Below, piece by piece: positions 1 through 8,344 of a stretch of 64,000 nt of DNA. The notes beneath the pieces were generated by a model. The model was not told where the DNA came from. It made no database searches and worked only from the letters and a program-made list of their open reading frames with translations. The position numbers and the translations under genes are program-made. Where the stretch lies: contig JAXDFZ010000011.1 in NCBI GenBank assembly GCA_034665305.1, forward strand, positions 310,001 through 374,000, read 5' to 3'. How positions within the stretch are numbered: position 1 is the first letter of the stretch; each line of letters starts with the position of its first letter. The DNA is from DASXRU01 sp034665305 (GTDB lineage: Bacteria > Acidobacteriota > Blastocatellia > Pyrinomonadales > Pyrinomonadaceae).

Positions 1-65
1 TCCCATTAGCCGGCGTTCCAATCCGGTCCCTTTAACCGCTTTTTCAATTATCGGTAGCCCCAACG

Positions 66-809
66 ATGGCAACAAACGGAAAAGAAAAGAAATGGAACAG
101 CATTCCTGTGCGCTTCTTTGATGAAGAGGGTGAGGCGCAGCCTGCCTCACGAGAGTTAGATGAATCAGAATCCGGCATCGCCGAAAGTGATTCGGATGCA
201 GATCTTTTGGAGCGGGCGTTTGCCGCGATGGACGCGGAAGTTGCGCCCGAAGAAAAAGAGCCGCGCGAACCCAAAGCTGCGGATGTCGCGTCGGGGCCGA
301 TGCTGGCCGAACTGGTGGCAACGCGGGCTGAGTTAAAAAGAGTTGAAGGCGAACTTGCGAACGCGCAGGATGTTTTGACCCGTCGTCAGGCGGATTTTGA
401 AAACTACCGGAAACGCACTGAGCGTGAGCGCAGTGAAACCTACAACCGTGCGGCGGCGGAAGTGGTGAATAAATTCCTGCCGGTAATAGACAATTTGCGC
501 CGTGCTTTGGAGGCTGAGCGATCGGTTGAGGCCGACGAATCTGCGGAGTTCAAACATTTTCTTCATGGTGTGGAGTTAATCAATAAGCAGCTGGATGACG
601 CGCTGGTGTCTTTAGGGGTCGAGGCAGTTCCCGCCAAAGGAGAGCGTTTCGATCCTCATCTTCATGAAGCCGTAGTTACGGAGCCAACGCGAGAATTCGA
701 GCCGGACACCGTGATTCAGGAAATAGTGAGAGGCTATCGCCTGGGGGACAAGCTTTTGCGGCCCGCGATGGTCAAGGTGGCAACCGAACCAAATTCGGAT
801 GATGAGTGA
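66..809 (+). CDS. grpE: Nucleotide exchange factor GrpE
   Basis: GrpE releases ADP from DnaK in the cytoplasmic Hsp70 cycle. The protein has 247 residues. The first 85 or so are acidic and low in complexity, followed by a long heptad-rich helix (about 85-140, with QADFENYRKRTERER) that forms the dimer coiled coil. The C-terminal beta domain carries the family signature around LGVEAVPAKGERFDPHLHEA. The acidic N-terminal extension makes it longer than E. coli GrpE (197 aa). It lies 39 bp upstream of dnaK on the same strand, so the two are almost certainly co-transcribed. No CIRCE operator is visible, but only 65 bp precede the start. The ATG at 66 has no strong ribosome-binding site. Confidence 0.95.
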   Translation: MATNGKEKKWNSIPVRFFDEEGEAQPASRELDESESGIAESDSDADLLERAFAAMDAEVAPEEKEPREPKAADVASGPMLAELVATRAELKRVEGELANAQDVLTRRQADFENYRKRTERERSETYNRAAAEVVNKFLPVIDNLRRALEAERSVEADESAEFKHFLHGVELINKQLDDALVSLGVEAVPAKGERFDPHLHEAVVTEPTREFEPDTVIQEIVRGYRLGDKLLRPAMVKVATEPNSDDE

Positions 810-848
810 ATCAAAGCAGGTAAATTCGTCGCTCCTCGCATTTAACTT

Positions 849-2690
849 ATGGGCAAGATAATCGGAATAGACCTGGGCACAACCAACTGTTGCGTCGCTG
901 TTCTCGAAGGCGGCACTGTGCAGATTGTGCCGAATAAAGAGGGCGGGCGGACTACTCCGAGCGTGGTCGGGTTTACCGACAAGGGCGAGCGATTGGTTGG
1001 TCAGATCGCCAAGCGCCAGGCCGTTACCAATGCCGCGAATACTGTCTTCGCAGTCAAACGGCTGATTGGCCGCAAGTTCAACTCCGACGAAACACAACGG
1101 ATGAAGGAGACTTCGCCGTTTGAAATTGTCGACTCGCAAAATGGCGACGCGCGCATCCGCGTGCAAGGCCGCATGTATAGTCCGCCCGAACTTTCAGGCA
1201 TCCTGCTGCAACGTCTGAAGGCGGCCGCGGAAGACTATTTGGGCGAGGCCGTGACTGACGCGATCATCACCGTGCCTGCTTATTTTGACGACACGCAACG
1301 CCAGGCTACGAAGGACGCCGGGAAGATCGCCGGACTACAGGTTGAAAGGATCATTAACGAACCTACCGCCGCGGCGTTGGCCTACGGGTTGGGGAGATCT
1401 GAAGCGGAAAGAATTGCAGTCTACGATCTGGGCGGCGGGACTTTCGACGTCTCAATTCTGGAGATGAACGATGGCGTGTTCGAAGTGCTTTCGACTTCCG
1501 GAAACACATATCTCGGAGGCGAGGATTTCGACGAACGCATCCTGAATTGGATGGCGGATGAGTTTTCGGCCGAAAACGGAATCGACCTGCGCAAGGACCG
1601 TTTGGCGCTGCAGCGTTTGAAGGAAGCTGCGGAGCGGGCCAAGTGCGAACTGTCGGCTACTACTGAGACCGCGATCAATTTGCCCTTCATCGCCGCCGAT
1701 GCGTCCGGTCCAAAACACTTCAACCGTACCTTGAGCCGCGATAAATTTGAGGAATTGGTAGGCGACCTGGTGGAACGCACGGTGGAGCCATGTGAAAGGG
1801 CCCTGCGCGACGCCAAGTTGCAACCCTCCGATATCGATAAAGTGATCCTGGTAGGCGGCCAAACGCGTTCACCCATTGTCGAGCGCAGGGTGGAACAGAT
1901 ATTCGGAAAGAAGGCCTCTGCGGAGATCAATCCGGATGAAGTGGTCGCGATGGGCGCAGGGATACAGGGCGGTGTTTTAACCGGCGATGTAAAGGACATT
2001 GTGCTCCTGGACGTGTTGCCGCTCGGCCTCGGCCTGGAAACGCGCGGCGGATTGTTTACGAAGATTATCGAGCGGAATTCCACAATTCCCTTGCGTAACA
2101 GTCTGGTATTCACGACCGTCGTAGACAATCAGTCATCGGTCGAAATTCATATCCTACAAGGCGAGCGCGAAGTCGCCGCCGGTAATCGCTCGTTAGGCAA
2201 ATTCGAACTGGTCGGCATTCCGCCGAGCCCGCGGGGCGTGCCGCAAATCGAGGTCTCTTTCGAAGTGGACGCGAATGGCATTGTTTCCGTTTCTGCCCAG
2301 GACAAAGCCACGGGCCGCGAACAACAGATGCGGATTACGCCCACCTCCGGACTTTCGCCGGATGAAATCGAGCGATTGATTAGTGAGGCCGCAACCTCCG
2401 CGGAAAGCGATCGCGAAGTCAGGGAGTCGATTGCCCTGCGCAACAAGTTGGAAAGTTTATTGAGAAATACGCAACGCACGTTTGTGGAGTTTGGCGGCTT
2501 GCTGTCAGAGAACGATCAGCAGATTGCCGAACGTACGCTGGAAGAAGGCGAGGCTGCGGTTAGTTCCACTGCCCCCGCGGAGATCGGTCGCGCGCTGGAC
2601 AGCGTGGAACGGTTGGCCAAGCAACTGACGGGCGTAATGATGGATCCGGATGGTGGTGCTGCCGCCACCCAGGTTGAAGGATCTCACTAG
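849..2690 (+). CDS. dnaK: Chaperone DnaK (Hsp70)
   Basis: ATP-dependent Hsp70 chaperone, 613 aa. The phosphate-1 motif GIDLGTTNCCVAV opens the protein, DLGGGTFDVSILE is the phosphate-2 motif, and the interdomain linker KDIVLLDVLPLGL lies near residue 380, followed by a substrate-binding beta domain and a helical lid. The usual Ser in GTTNSC is Cys here. The C-terminus is short and lacks the glycine-rich tail seen in many DnaKs. Its place between grpE and dnaJ shows it is the housekeeping DnaK rather than HscA. Confidence 0.97.
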   Translation: MGKIIGIDLGTTNCCVAVLEGGTVQIVPNKEGGRTTPSVVGFTDKGERLVGQIAKRQAVTNAANTVFAVKRLIGRKFNSDETQRMKETSPFEIVDSQNGDARIRVQGRMYSPPELSGILLQRLKAAAEDYLGEAVTDAIITVPAYFDDTQRQATKDAGKIAGLQVERIINEPTAAALAYGLGRSEAERIAVYDLGGGTFDVSILEMNDGVFEVLSTSGNTYLGGEDFDERILNWMADEFSAENGIDLRKDRLALQRLKEAAERAKCELSATTETAINLPFIAADASGPKHFNRTLSRDKFEELVGDLVERTVEPCERALRDAKLQPSDIDKVILVGGQTRSPIVERRVEQIFGKKASAEINPDEVVAMGAGIQGGVLTGDVKDIVLLDVLPLGLGLETRGGLFTKIIERNSTIPLRNSLVFTTVVDNQSSVEIHILQGEREVAAGNRSLGKFELVGIPPSPRGVPQIEVSFEVDANGIVSVSAQDKATGREQQMRITPTSGLSPDEIERLISEAATSAESDREVRESIALRNKLESLLRNTQRTFVEFGGLLSENDQQIAERTLEEGEAAVSSTAPAEIGRALDSVERLAKQLTGVMMDPDGGAAATQVEGSH

Positions 2691-2712
2691 TAATAATCGA
2701 TTTGGAATTGGT

Positions 2713-2749
2713 GGCCAGGAGCGCCGGATCCTTATCCGGTTTCGTGGCC
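2713..2749 (+). other. Hairpin between dnaK and dnaJ
   Basis: In the 109-bp gap between dnaK and dnaJ, CCGGAT (2724-2729) pairs with ATCCGG (2734-2739), and an outer GGCCA/TGGCC pair (2713-2717 with 2745-2749) closes a longer stem. No T-tract follows, so it is not a standard intrinsic terminator. It may be an mRNA-processing or stabilising stem that sets the dnaK/dnaJ ratio. Confidence 0.5.
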
Positions 2750-2799
2750 TCCAGTTGTGTTAAGTCTTAAAGAAAAAGAAAGTAGTTAAGCAATCTTCG

Positions 2800-3921
2800 A
2801 TGAGCAAACGTGATTATTATGAAGTGCTGGGCATCAGCCGCACTTCGACGGAACAGGAAATAAAGAGCGCTTACCGGCGCCTGGCGCTGCAGCATCACCC
2901 TGACAAGAACCCGAACGATACTCAGGCTGAAGACCGCTTCAAAGAAGCGGCCGAGGCTTACTCAATCCTGTCTGATGGGGAACAGCGTAAGCGTTACGAC
3001 CGCTTTGGGCACGCCGGTGTGGCCAGCGGCGCGGGCGCTTCATGGGGCGCTCCGGGCTTCAGTGGCCTGGAAGACATCCTTGGAGACTTGTTCGGCTTTG
3101 GCGATGTGTTCGGTACGGGCGGCGGCCGTGGCGGCTCCCGCCGCACGGCTGCGCAACGGGGCTCCGATCTGCGCTATGACCTGGAGATCTCGCTTGAGGA
3201 CGCAGCGGTCGGATTGACGGCGCCGTTGCGGATTCCCAAGTTGGAAACTTGTACGGCCTGCTCGGGAGGAGGCGCTGCTCCCGGAACACAACCGGAAACT
3301 TGCCAAACATGCGCGGGTGCCGGACAAGTGCGTTACCAGCAGGGTTTCTTTTCAGTGGCGAGAACTTGTGGCTCCTGCCGCGGCTCCGGTCGCGTGATCA
3401 AGAATCCGTGCCCGGAATGTAGGGGCGCTGGGCGGGTCGAAAAAGAAAAGACGATGGAGGTGAAGATTCCCGCGGGCGTCGAGACCGGTTCGCGACTGCG
3501 CATTCAAGGCGAGGGCGAGGGCGGAGTTAACGGCGGTCCGGCCGGCGATCTTTACGTCGTGATTCATGTAGGCGAGCATGAGCAATTTGAACGGCAGGGC
3601 AGTAATCTCTACTCTTCGATGCCGATCACTTTTGGACAGGCAGCGTTGGGCGCTGAAGTTGAAGTGCCGACCCTGGATGGCGAGCACTCGGTAAAAGTTC
3701 CGGCAGGGACCCAAACCGGCACTGTTTTTCGCGTTAAGGGTAAAGGGATGCCGGTGCTGGGCGGCCGAGGGAAAGGCGACTTATACGTTGCGGTGACGGT
3801 CGTCACGCCAACTACCTTGACGCGCGAGCAAAGAAAACTTCTTGAGCAACTGGCGCAGGTTGAAACCAAAGACCTTGAAGACAAGGGTCTGGTGGACAAG
3901 GTAAGAGATATTTTCGGCTAG
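2800..3921 (+). CDS. dnaJ: Chaperone DnaJ (Hsp40)
   Basis: Type I DnaJ, 373 aa, which stimulates DnaK ATP hydrolysis and delivers substrates. The J domain has HPD at residues 33-35, followed by a Gly/Phe-rich stretch (about 75-115) and four CxxCxGxG zinc repeats (CTACSGGG, CQTCAGAG, CGSCRGSG, CPECRGAG, about residues 151-211). Two beta-rich substrate domains follow. All catalytic and zinc residues are present. It is the last gene of the grpE-dnaK-dnaJ operon. Confidence 0.96.
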   Translation: MSKRDYYEVLGISRTSTEQEIKSAYRRLALQHHPDKNPNDTQAEDRFKEAAEAYSILSDGEQRKRYDRFGHAGVASGAGASWGAPGFSGLEDILGDLFGFGDVFGTGGGRGGSRRTAAQRGSDLRYDLEISLEDAAVGLTAPLRIPKLETCTACSGGGAAPGTQPETCQTCAGAGQVRYQQGFFSVARTCGSCRGSGRVIKNPCPECRGAGRVEKEKTMEVKIPAGVETGSRLRIQGEGEGGVNGGPAGDLYVVIHVGEHEQFERQGSNLYSSMPITFGQAALGAEVEVPTLDGEHSVKVPAGTQTGTVFRVKGKGMPVLGGRGKGDLYVAVTVVTPTTLTREQRKLLEQLAQVETKDLEDKGLVDKVRDIFG

Positions 3922-3937
3922 TTTGAGCGGCACAGGC

Positions 3938-4038
3938 GATTGCGGATTGCAGATTGCAGATTCCGGATTCAGAGGTCGATTAGACACTGGCTTTTCGGTA
4001 GTTCTTAAATTCCAGTCCGCAATCCGAGTTCCGCAATA
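3938..4038. repeat. Inverted heptamer array, GATTGCG family
   Basis: Five tandem 7-mers (GATTGCG, GATTGCA, GATTGCA, GATTCCG, GATTCAG) occupy 3938-3972. The reverse-complement type (TCCGCAATCCGAGTTCCGCAAT) lies at about 4009-4038, with a 36-bp unrelated spacer. It sits between dnaJ and the YARHG gene. The same family recurs near 35400, 47010 and 50131. Confidence 0.85.
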
Positions 4039-4067
4039 GTTTGCCCCCAAAGAAAGGGCGTCTCGTT

Positions 4068-5237
4068 ATGCTCTCGAAACAGTGTTTTGCCGCGCGAAGT
4101 TTTTTCGTGGCGGCTTTTTTTGTTTTCGTGCTAGCAATTTCTCCGGCAGTGTCTGCTCAGGAGACGATGGATAAGTGGGAGGGCTTCAATTTTGCGAAGG
4201 ACCGCGTCCAACCTCCCGACCTAGCGAATGTTTCACTCGAGGAGTTGAAACTAATTCGCGGCATTGTTTTTGGAAAGCATGGCCGAATCTTCAAAGATTG
4301 GGAGATTAAAAACTACTTACGAGACAAACCCTGGTACAAGCCGGACGACGGTTTTTCCAACTCCAGGCTAAACGATCTTGAGCGCCGTAATCTGGACGTG
4401 ATTCGCGACGCCGAAGCGAAAAAACATCCCACCGTTGAACCAGGTGACATGCGCTTTTACCGCGCTCGCATTTTGACGCCGCGCAAACTGGGCCTGCACA
4501 CCGGTGGCGAATGGACCGTCCTGGCTGCCGAAATCGAAGCGATTCATGGCAAGCGGTTTGATGATGCGGCGTGGCTGCAACAATATTTCGATGAGCGCTA
4601 CTGGTATAAGGCTGCGGATAAATACGATCCTAAGCAACTGACTGAGATCGAGCGCAAGAACCTCGCAACGATCGTTGCGGCACACAAGAAACTGCGTCGC
4701 GTTGCCCTTTCGCCGGGCGACATGGAGTTGTTCGAAAACAAATTGATCTCCGAACGCATGCTGCACGGTTTGAGCCTGCATGAGCTGCGCCTGCTACGCA
4801 ACGAAATCTATGCGCGCCACGGCCGCATCTTCCGCACCGGCTGGCTGCAACAACATTTTGGCTCGCAAGCCTGGTACGAGCCGTCGGAAGAGTTTAAGGA
4901 CGAAGACGTATCCGGCCCAGACAAGCAGAACGTAGATTTGATTGTTGCTTACGAAAACAAACTGCACAATCAGATCGGTACGAAGTTAATAACCAGAAGT
5001 CTGCTTAGCGGTCTCTTCGTCGAAGATGTCCGCCAGATGCGCGATGAGATTTACGCGCGCCACGGCAAGGTCTTCAAAGAACCTTGGACGCAAAAGTACT
5101 TCGCCAGTTTTGACTGGTATAAGCCCGATCCGAAGTTCAGCGAAGCGTTGTTGAGCGACATCGAAAAGAAAAACATTGCGACGATCGCTGCGTATGAACG
5201 AAAGGCGGTGACGGCTGACAGCGTCATCGAAGGTTGA
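4068..5237 (+). CDS. Secreted protein with four YARHG domains
   Basis: An N-terminal signal peptide (hydrophobic stretch ending ...AVSAQE) is followed by four repeats of about 85 residues. Each has a helix ending in a (F/Y)xxHGxxF core (FGKHGRIF, IHGKRF, YARHGRIF, YARHGKVF), then a WY(K/E)P turn and a closing EKxNxxxI helix. Repeats 3 and 4 match the YARHG consensus exactly; 1 and 2 have diverged. YARHG is an extracellular domain of unknown molecular role. The ATG at 4068 (MLSKQC) is chosen because it gives a clean signal peptide and follows GAAAGG. It appears monocistronic. Confidence 0.88.
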   Translation: MLSKQCFAARSFFVAAFFVFVLAISPAVSAQETMDKWEGFNFAKDRVQPPDLANVSLEELKLIRGIVFGKHGRIFKDWEIKNYLRDKPWYKPDDGFSNSRLNDLERRNLDVIRDAEAKKHPTVEPGDMRFYRARILTPRKLGLHTGGEWTVLAAEIEAIHGKRFDDAAWLQQYFDERYWYKAADKYDPKQLTEIERKNLATIVAAHKKLRRVALSPGDMELFENKLISERMLHGLSLHELRLLRNEIYARHGRIFRTGWLQQHFGSQAWYEPSEEFKDEDVSGPDKQNVDLIVAYENKLHNQIGTKLITRSLLSGLFVEDVRQMRDEIYARHGKVFKEPWTQKYFASFDWYKPDPKFSEALLSDIEKKNIATIAAYERKAVTADSVIEG

Positions 5238-5253
5238 TAAGGTCCTACCTTCC

Positions 5254-5272
5254 GGTCTCGCGTGCCGAGACC
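5254..5272. terminator. Hairpin between convergent genes
   Basis: GGTCTCG (5254-5260), a 5-nt loop, then CGAGACC (5266-5272) forms a perfect 7-bp stem between the convergent YARHG gene and the Shedu-like gene. It lacks a T-run, so its role as a transcriptional stop is only suggested by position. Confidence 0.35.
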
Positions 5273-5282
5273 AACGACAACT

Positions 5283-5325
5283 AGGCAAGTAAGCAGTAGG
5301 CAGTCAGTATTTAGTGGTGGGCAGG
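5283..5325. repeat. Degenerate heptamer array
   Basis: A short run with 7-bp periodicity (AGGCAGT/AAGCAGT-like units) that overlaps the 3' end of the Shedu-like gene. It resembles the CAGTGGG array at 32111 but is weaker, and no inverted partner is visible. Confidence 0.45.
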
Positions 5326-5978
5326 ACAGATAATGCCCCGTTCGAGCCAATCAACCAGTCATAGCTGTGTATTTGAATTCGCAACTCGTTCATCATCTGA
5401 CGGCGAAGTTCATTCGAGGAATCCGCAATATCCGATGTTCGGCCGATTAGTATCAAGCCTGGTAGCCTGGGACTGATGTCAGTGAGACCTAATCCATGCT
5501 CCGTCCGTAAACGCGCTGCGTAAGGCTGATTCCGCTCAAGCCAGGATCGCCAATCGCTTATTTGACGAATTGCGTGGTTTAGCTGACGACTTGGATCACC
5601 CGCCTTTGTAAACATCTTAGCCATCGGACTCTCCAACTCAACTGCGTACCACTCGAACCCAGCCGAGCTTTTCTCTCCAACCATGAAGTCAGTTACATAT
5701 TCGCAGCCGAGGCGTTTCTGCGGTATGACCCACCTGCCATGACCACCACCAAGTTGCTGCGCAAGCAACCCCGGTTTTGCGTCCAGGAACTTCTGTAGGT
5801 CAGCTTCCCGTGTCGCTCGCGCTAAGCATTTCTTGAAGGCTGTAATGTCCTTGGTGGAGAAGTCTAACCACCAAACGAAGAACTCTCCCAAAGGATCCTT
5901 CCTGATGATATCTTTCATAGATTCATCGCACTCAAATGCGGATCTGCTAGAGCTCGAGAAGGATCGATGAATGGCCAT
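5304..5978 (-). CDS. Shedu-like DUF4263 nuclease-domain protein
   Basis: Protein of 224 aa that resembles the DUF4263 (SduA C-terminal) domain of the Shedu anti-phage system, a PD-(D/E)xK-type nuclease fold. Visible landmarks are a helix with FLDAKPGLL (about 64-72), a metal-site Asp in YVTDFMV (D97), the acidic strand YAVELE (E114, E116), then FTKAGDP and HAIRQISDW (Q139, D142). The usual Lys of ExK is Glu here, so activity is uncertain. The N-terminal 60 residues are unassigned. An upstream GAGG supports the ATG at 5978. It is the last gene of the tsaD run, 69 bp after the membrane-protein gene. The region looks more AT-rich than its neighbours, hinting at transfer. The family call is from motif memory. 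Confidence 0.68.
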   Translation of the reverse strand: MAIHRSFSSSSRSAFECDESMKDIIRKDPLGEFFVWWLDFSTKDITAFKKCLARATREADLQKFLDAKPGLLAQQLGGGHGRWVIPQKRLGCEYVTDFMVGEKSSAGFEWYAVELESPMAKMFTKAGDPSRQLNHAIRQISDWRSWLERNQPYAARLRTEHGLGLTDISPRLPGLILIGRTSDIADSSNELRRQMMNELRIQIHSYDWLIGSNGALSVLPTTKY

Positions 5979-6047
5979 GACTGTAACCTCAAACAGGTCT
6001 TTCGATTTGTACCTTACTTTTGCCTTTGGCAGCGCGCATCCACTTAT

Positions 6048-6557
6048 CTAGGGAAAATATGGCGTAACAACCTTTGAGACGAGCAGTCCGAGAAAGCCAA
6101 CTCCGAGAAACCAATTGCGGATCTTGTAGTACGTATTAGCTTGCGCTGCAATCCGATCGAACGCCTTTTGTCGTGCCGGTATCGCTTGCTCGAGCTCAGC
6201 AATCCGTCGAGTCGTGCCTTCTGCACTTAACGACTCTCCGCTTGCCGCGTTTACGAGTGGCTGCCCTTTAGAGTTTGTGACCAGTTGCCCGCGCTGTTCG
6301 TATAGGCTCAGGAGGCTATGATTTAGATTGTGACAGGCAATGATCTTCTCAATTCGTTTGAAACCCAGAATTATTGATCCAACCAATAACAGCAATGAAA
6401 CCAATTCTATCCCGTAGGGCTTCATCCCTATTTTCTGTGGAGTCAGATGTTGTCCGACATAAGCACATAAGGCACCGGACACCCCCAGTATGAAATACTC
6501 AAAGCGTTGCGTGGCGTCCCGGTAGTGCTCATATGCAACAATGCTTCGGTCTGTCAT
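6048..6557 (-). CDS. Three-helix membrane protein, possible partner of the Shedu-like gene
   Basis: Protein of 169 aa with predicted membrane segments at about 20-36, 49-66 and 147-166. A cytoplasmic helical segment (about 100-145, AELEQAIPARQKAFDRI) could form a coiled coil. I do not recognise the family. The hairpin-of-helices plus coiled coil recalls 2TM effector proteins of the SLATT type, but no diagnostic motif is visible. It starts 15 bp after the tsaD stop and 69 bp before the Shedu-like gene, so transcription of all three together is likely. Confidence 0.6.
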   Translation of the reverse strand: MTDRSIVAYEHYRDATQRFEYFILGVSGALCAYVGQHLTPQKIGMKPYGIELVSLLLLVGSIILGFKRIEKIIACHNLNHSLLSLYEQRGQLVTNSKGQPLVNAASGESLSAEGTTRRIAELEQAIPARQKAFDRIAAQANTYYKIRNWFLGVGFLGLLVSKVVTPYFP

Positions 6558-6572
6558 ATCAAACCAACTTAC

Positions 6573-7649
6573 TCAGAGCCGGTAACGAACCCCACGTGCC
6601 CTCAGTGCAGCATCGTCTACGTCCACATTCTGCAGGCGTAACGTCACGTCTGCATTCAGGTCCCACCCAGCTCGTTCTCCCGCCTGGAGTTTTACGGTGC
6701 CGGCAGCGGCAATCATTGCCGCGTTGTCCGTGGATAGATGCGGTGAAGGGAAGTAGACCGGCAGGCCCAGTCGCTTAGCCGCAGCGCGACTGGCTTCCCG
6801 CAACGCCCCGTTGCAGGCCACACCACCGGCCACGATTAGCGTCCGCGGCAAATACTCTTCCGCCATATTCTCCATCGTGGTAACCAACGAGCGCACCACT
6901 ACGCTTTGAAAACTGGCCGCGAGATCTTTTATTTGCTGCTTTGGCTCGGCCCCGTTCTCAGCCGGTTGCAGGCCATTTTCGCGAACGTGTTTTGTCACCG
7001 CAGTCTTTAAGCCGCTGAAACTAAAATCGGACGAACCGTCACCCATGCGCGGCAGTGTGAAGCGTACTGCGCAGGGATTTCCTTCGCGCGCCAGGCGCTC
7101 GATGACGGGCCCGCCGGGGTAACCCAGTCCCAACATCTTCGCCACTTTGTCGAATGCCTCACCGGCCGCATCGTCGCGCGTGCGGGCCATCACTTTGTAC
7201 TTCCCTGGTTCCGGCACAGCAAAAAGATTTGTGTGACCGCCGGACACCACCAGGGCCAGCGCCGGGTATTCGACAGGCGGGTTTTCAAAGGCGACGGAAT
7301 AGATATGGCCTTCGATGTGGTTTACGCCCACGATCGGTTTTTGCAGCGCGAACGCCATTCCCTTGGCGTAAGAGACGCCTACCAGCAGCGAGCCTACCAG
7401 CCCTGGGCCGGCGGTAACTGCGATGCCGTCGATATCGGTTTTTGAAAGTTGGGCGCGCGTGAACGCCTCTTCGACAATCGGCACGATCTTGTCGAGATGT
7501 TCGCGTGAGGCGATTTCCGGCACGACGCCGCCGAAGCGTTTATGCGTCTCAATCTGGGAGGCGATTACGGAAGAAAGAATCTCCCGCCCATCGCGCACAA
7601 TCGCGGCGGCCGTTTCATCGCAGGACGTTTCGATTCCTAGAACAAGCAT
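6573..7649 (-). CDS. tsaD: tRNA N6-threonylcarbamoyladenosine transferase TsaD
   Basis: Catalytic subunit of the t6A37 tRNA modification complex, 358 aa. It opens with LGIETSCDETAAAIV, has the metal-binding NHIEGH motif, VSGGHTNL and FSFSGLKTAV, and a late CNGALRE/STDNAAM region, all typical of the Kae1/TsaD ASKHA fold. Length matches the family. TsaE lies in the same gene run. TsaB is not visible in the window. Confidence 0.96.
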   Translation of the reverse strand: MLVLGIETSCDETAAAIVRDGREILSSVIASQIETHKRFGGVVPEIASREHLDKIVPIVEEAFTRAQLSKTDIDGIAVTAGPGLVGSLLVGVSYAKGMAFALQKPIVGVNHIEGHIYSVAFENPPVEYPALALVVSGGHTNLFAVPEPGKYKVMARTRDDAAGEAFDKVAKMLGLGYPGGPVIERLAREGNPCAVRFTLPRMGDGSSDFSFSGLKTAVTKHVRENGLQPAENGAEPKQQIKDLAASFQSVVVRSLVTTMENMAEEYLPRTLIVAGGVACNGALREASRAAAKRLGLPVYFPSPHLSTDNAAMIAAAGTVKLQAGERAGWDLNADVTLRLQNVDVDDAALRARGVRYRL

Positions 7650-7653
7650 TCGT

Positions 7654-7753
7654 CAGTTGTCAGTTGTCAGTTGTCAGTTGTCAGTTGTTCTAATGATGAG
7701 GAATTACGATACCACCGGTTTTGACAACTAACCACTAACAACTGACTACTGAC
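7654..7753. repeat. Inverted heptamer array, CAGTTGT x5
   Basis: Five perfect CAGTTGT copies (7654-7688), a 32-bp spacer, then reverse-complement type units (ACAACTA, ACCACTA, ACAACTG, ACTACTG) to 7753. It lies within the apparent rsmD-tsaD transcription unit. The rsmD stop codon (7746-7748) lies inside the right arm. Confidence 0.92.
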
Positions 7754-8315
7754 CGCTCAGCAATTCGTAAAAGCTCAAAGACGAATCACCCTGCTTGAGT
7801 ACGCGAAATCGCTTGATGCTTCCAACGGCATCTTTTAGCGCATTCTTGTGATGATGTTCGACAACGAGCAGACCGTCAGCGGAAAGCAGTTCCGCAGCGT
7901 TATCGCCGATGAGGGCGAGTGTGTGAAGGTAGTTAGCGGCGTATGGCGGATCGAAGAACATGATGTCCCAGGCAGGGCCGCGCCGTTCGGGTTTCTGCCG
8001 CAGGAAATCCTCCGCCTCGCTGCAAACGACCTCAGTTTCGTTCTCAGGCACGCCGCAAAGATCCAGATTCGCTTCAATCAGTCCACACATCTTGCGTGAG
8101 CGATCCACGAAAGTGAGATGTGCGGCGCCGCGCGAAATAGCCTCAAGCCCCACCGCACCCGATCCCGCGCACAGATCCAGAAAGCGCGCCCCTTCGATTC
8201 GCGGAGCGATGACGTTGAAGAGCGTCTCGCGTAGTCGATCCGAAGTCGGCCGCACCTGTAGCGAAGGGGGACTCTTCAGGTTTCGTCCCCGATATTTTCC
8301 CGCTATGATCCGCAA
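7746..8315 (-). CDS. rsmD: 16S rRNA (guanine966-N2)-methyltransferase RsmD
   Basis: SAM-dependent methyltransferase, 189 aa. The start MRIIAGKYRGRNL is typical of the family, with the SAM-binding LDLCAGSGAVGLEA motif and the catalytic DPPY tetrad (FFDPPYAA). It methylates G966 of 16S rRNA during 30S assembly. It is 29 bp downstream of recG, and its final codons and stop merge with the CAGTTGT array. Confidence 0.94.
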   Translation of the reverse strand: MRIIAGKYRGRNLKSPPSLQVRPTSDRLRETLFNVIAPRIEGARFLDLCAGSGAVGLEAISRGAAHLTFVDRSRKMCGLIEANLDLCGVPENETEVVCSEAEDFLRQKPERRGPAWDIMFFDPPYAANYLHTLALIGDNAAELLSADGLLVVEHHHKNALKDAVGSIKRFRVLKQGDSSLSFYELLSGQ

Positions 8316-8344
8316 TACTTCACCCGGCGAAAGTGCTTCGTAAA

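Noticed and set aside
1..65. CIRCE heat-shock operator upstream of grpE
   Set aside because: No TTAGCACTC-N9-GAGTGCTAA inverted repeat in the 65 bp available.
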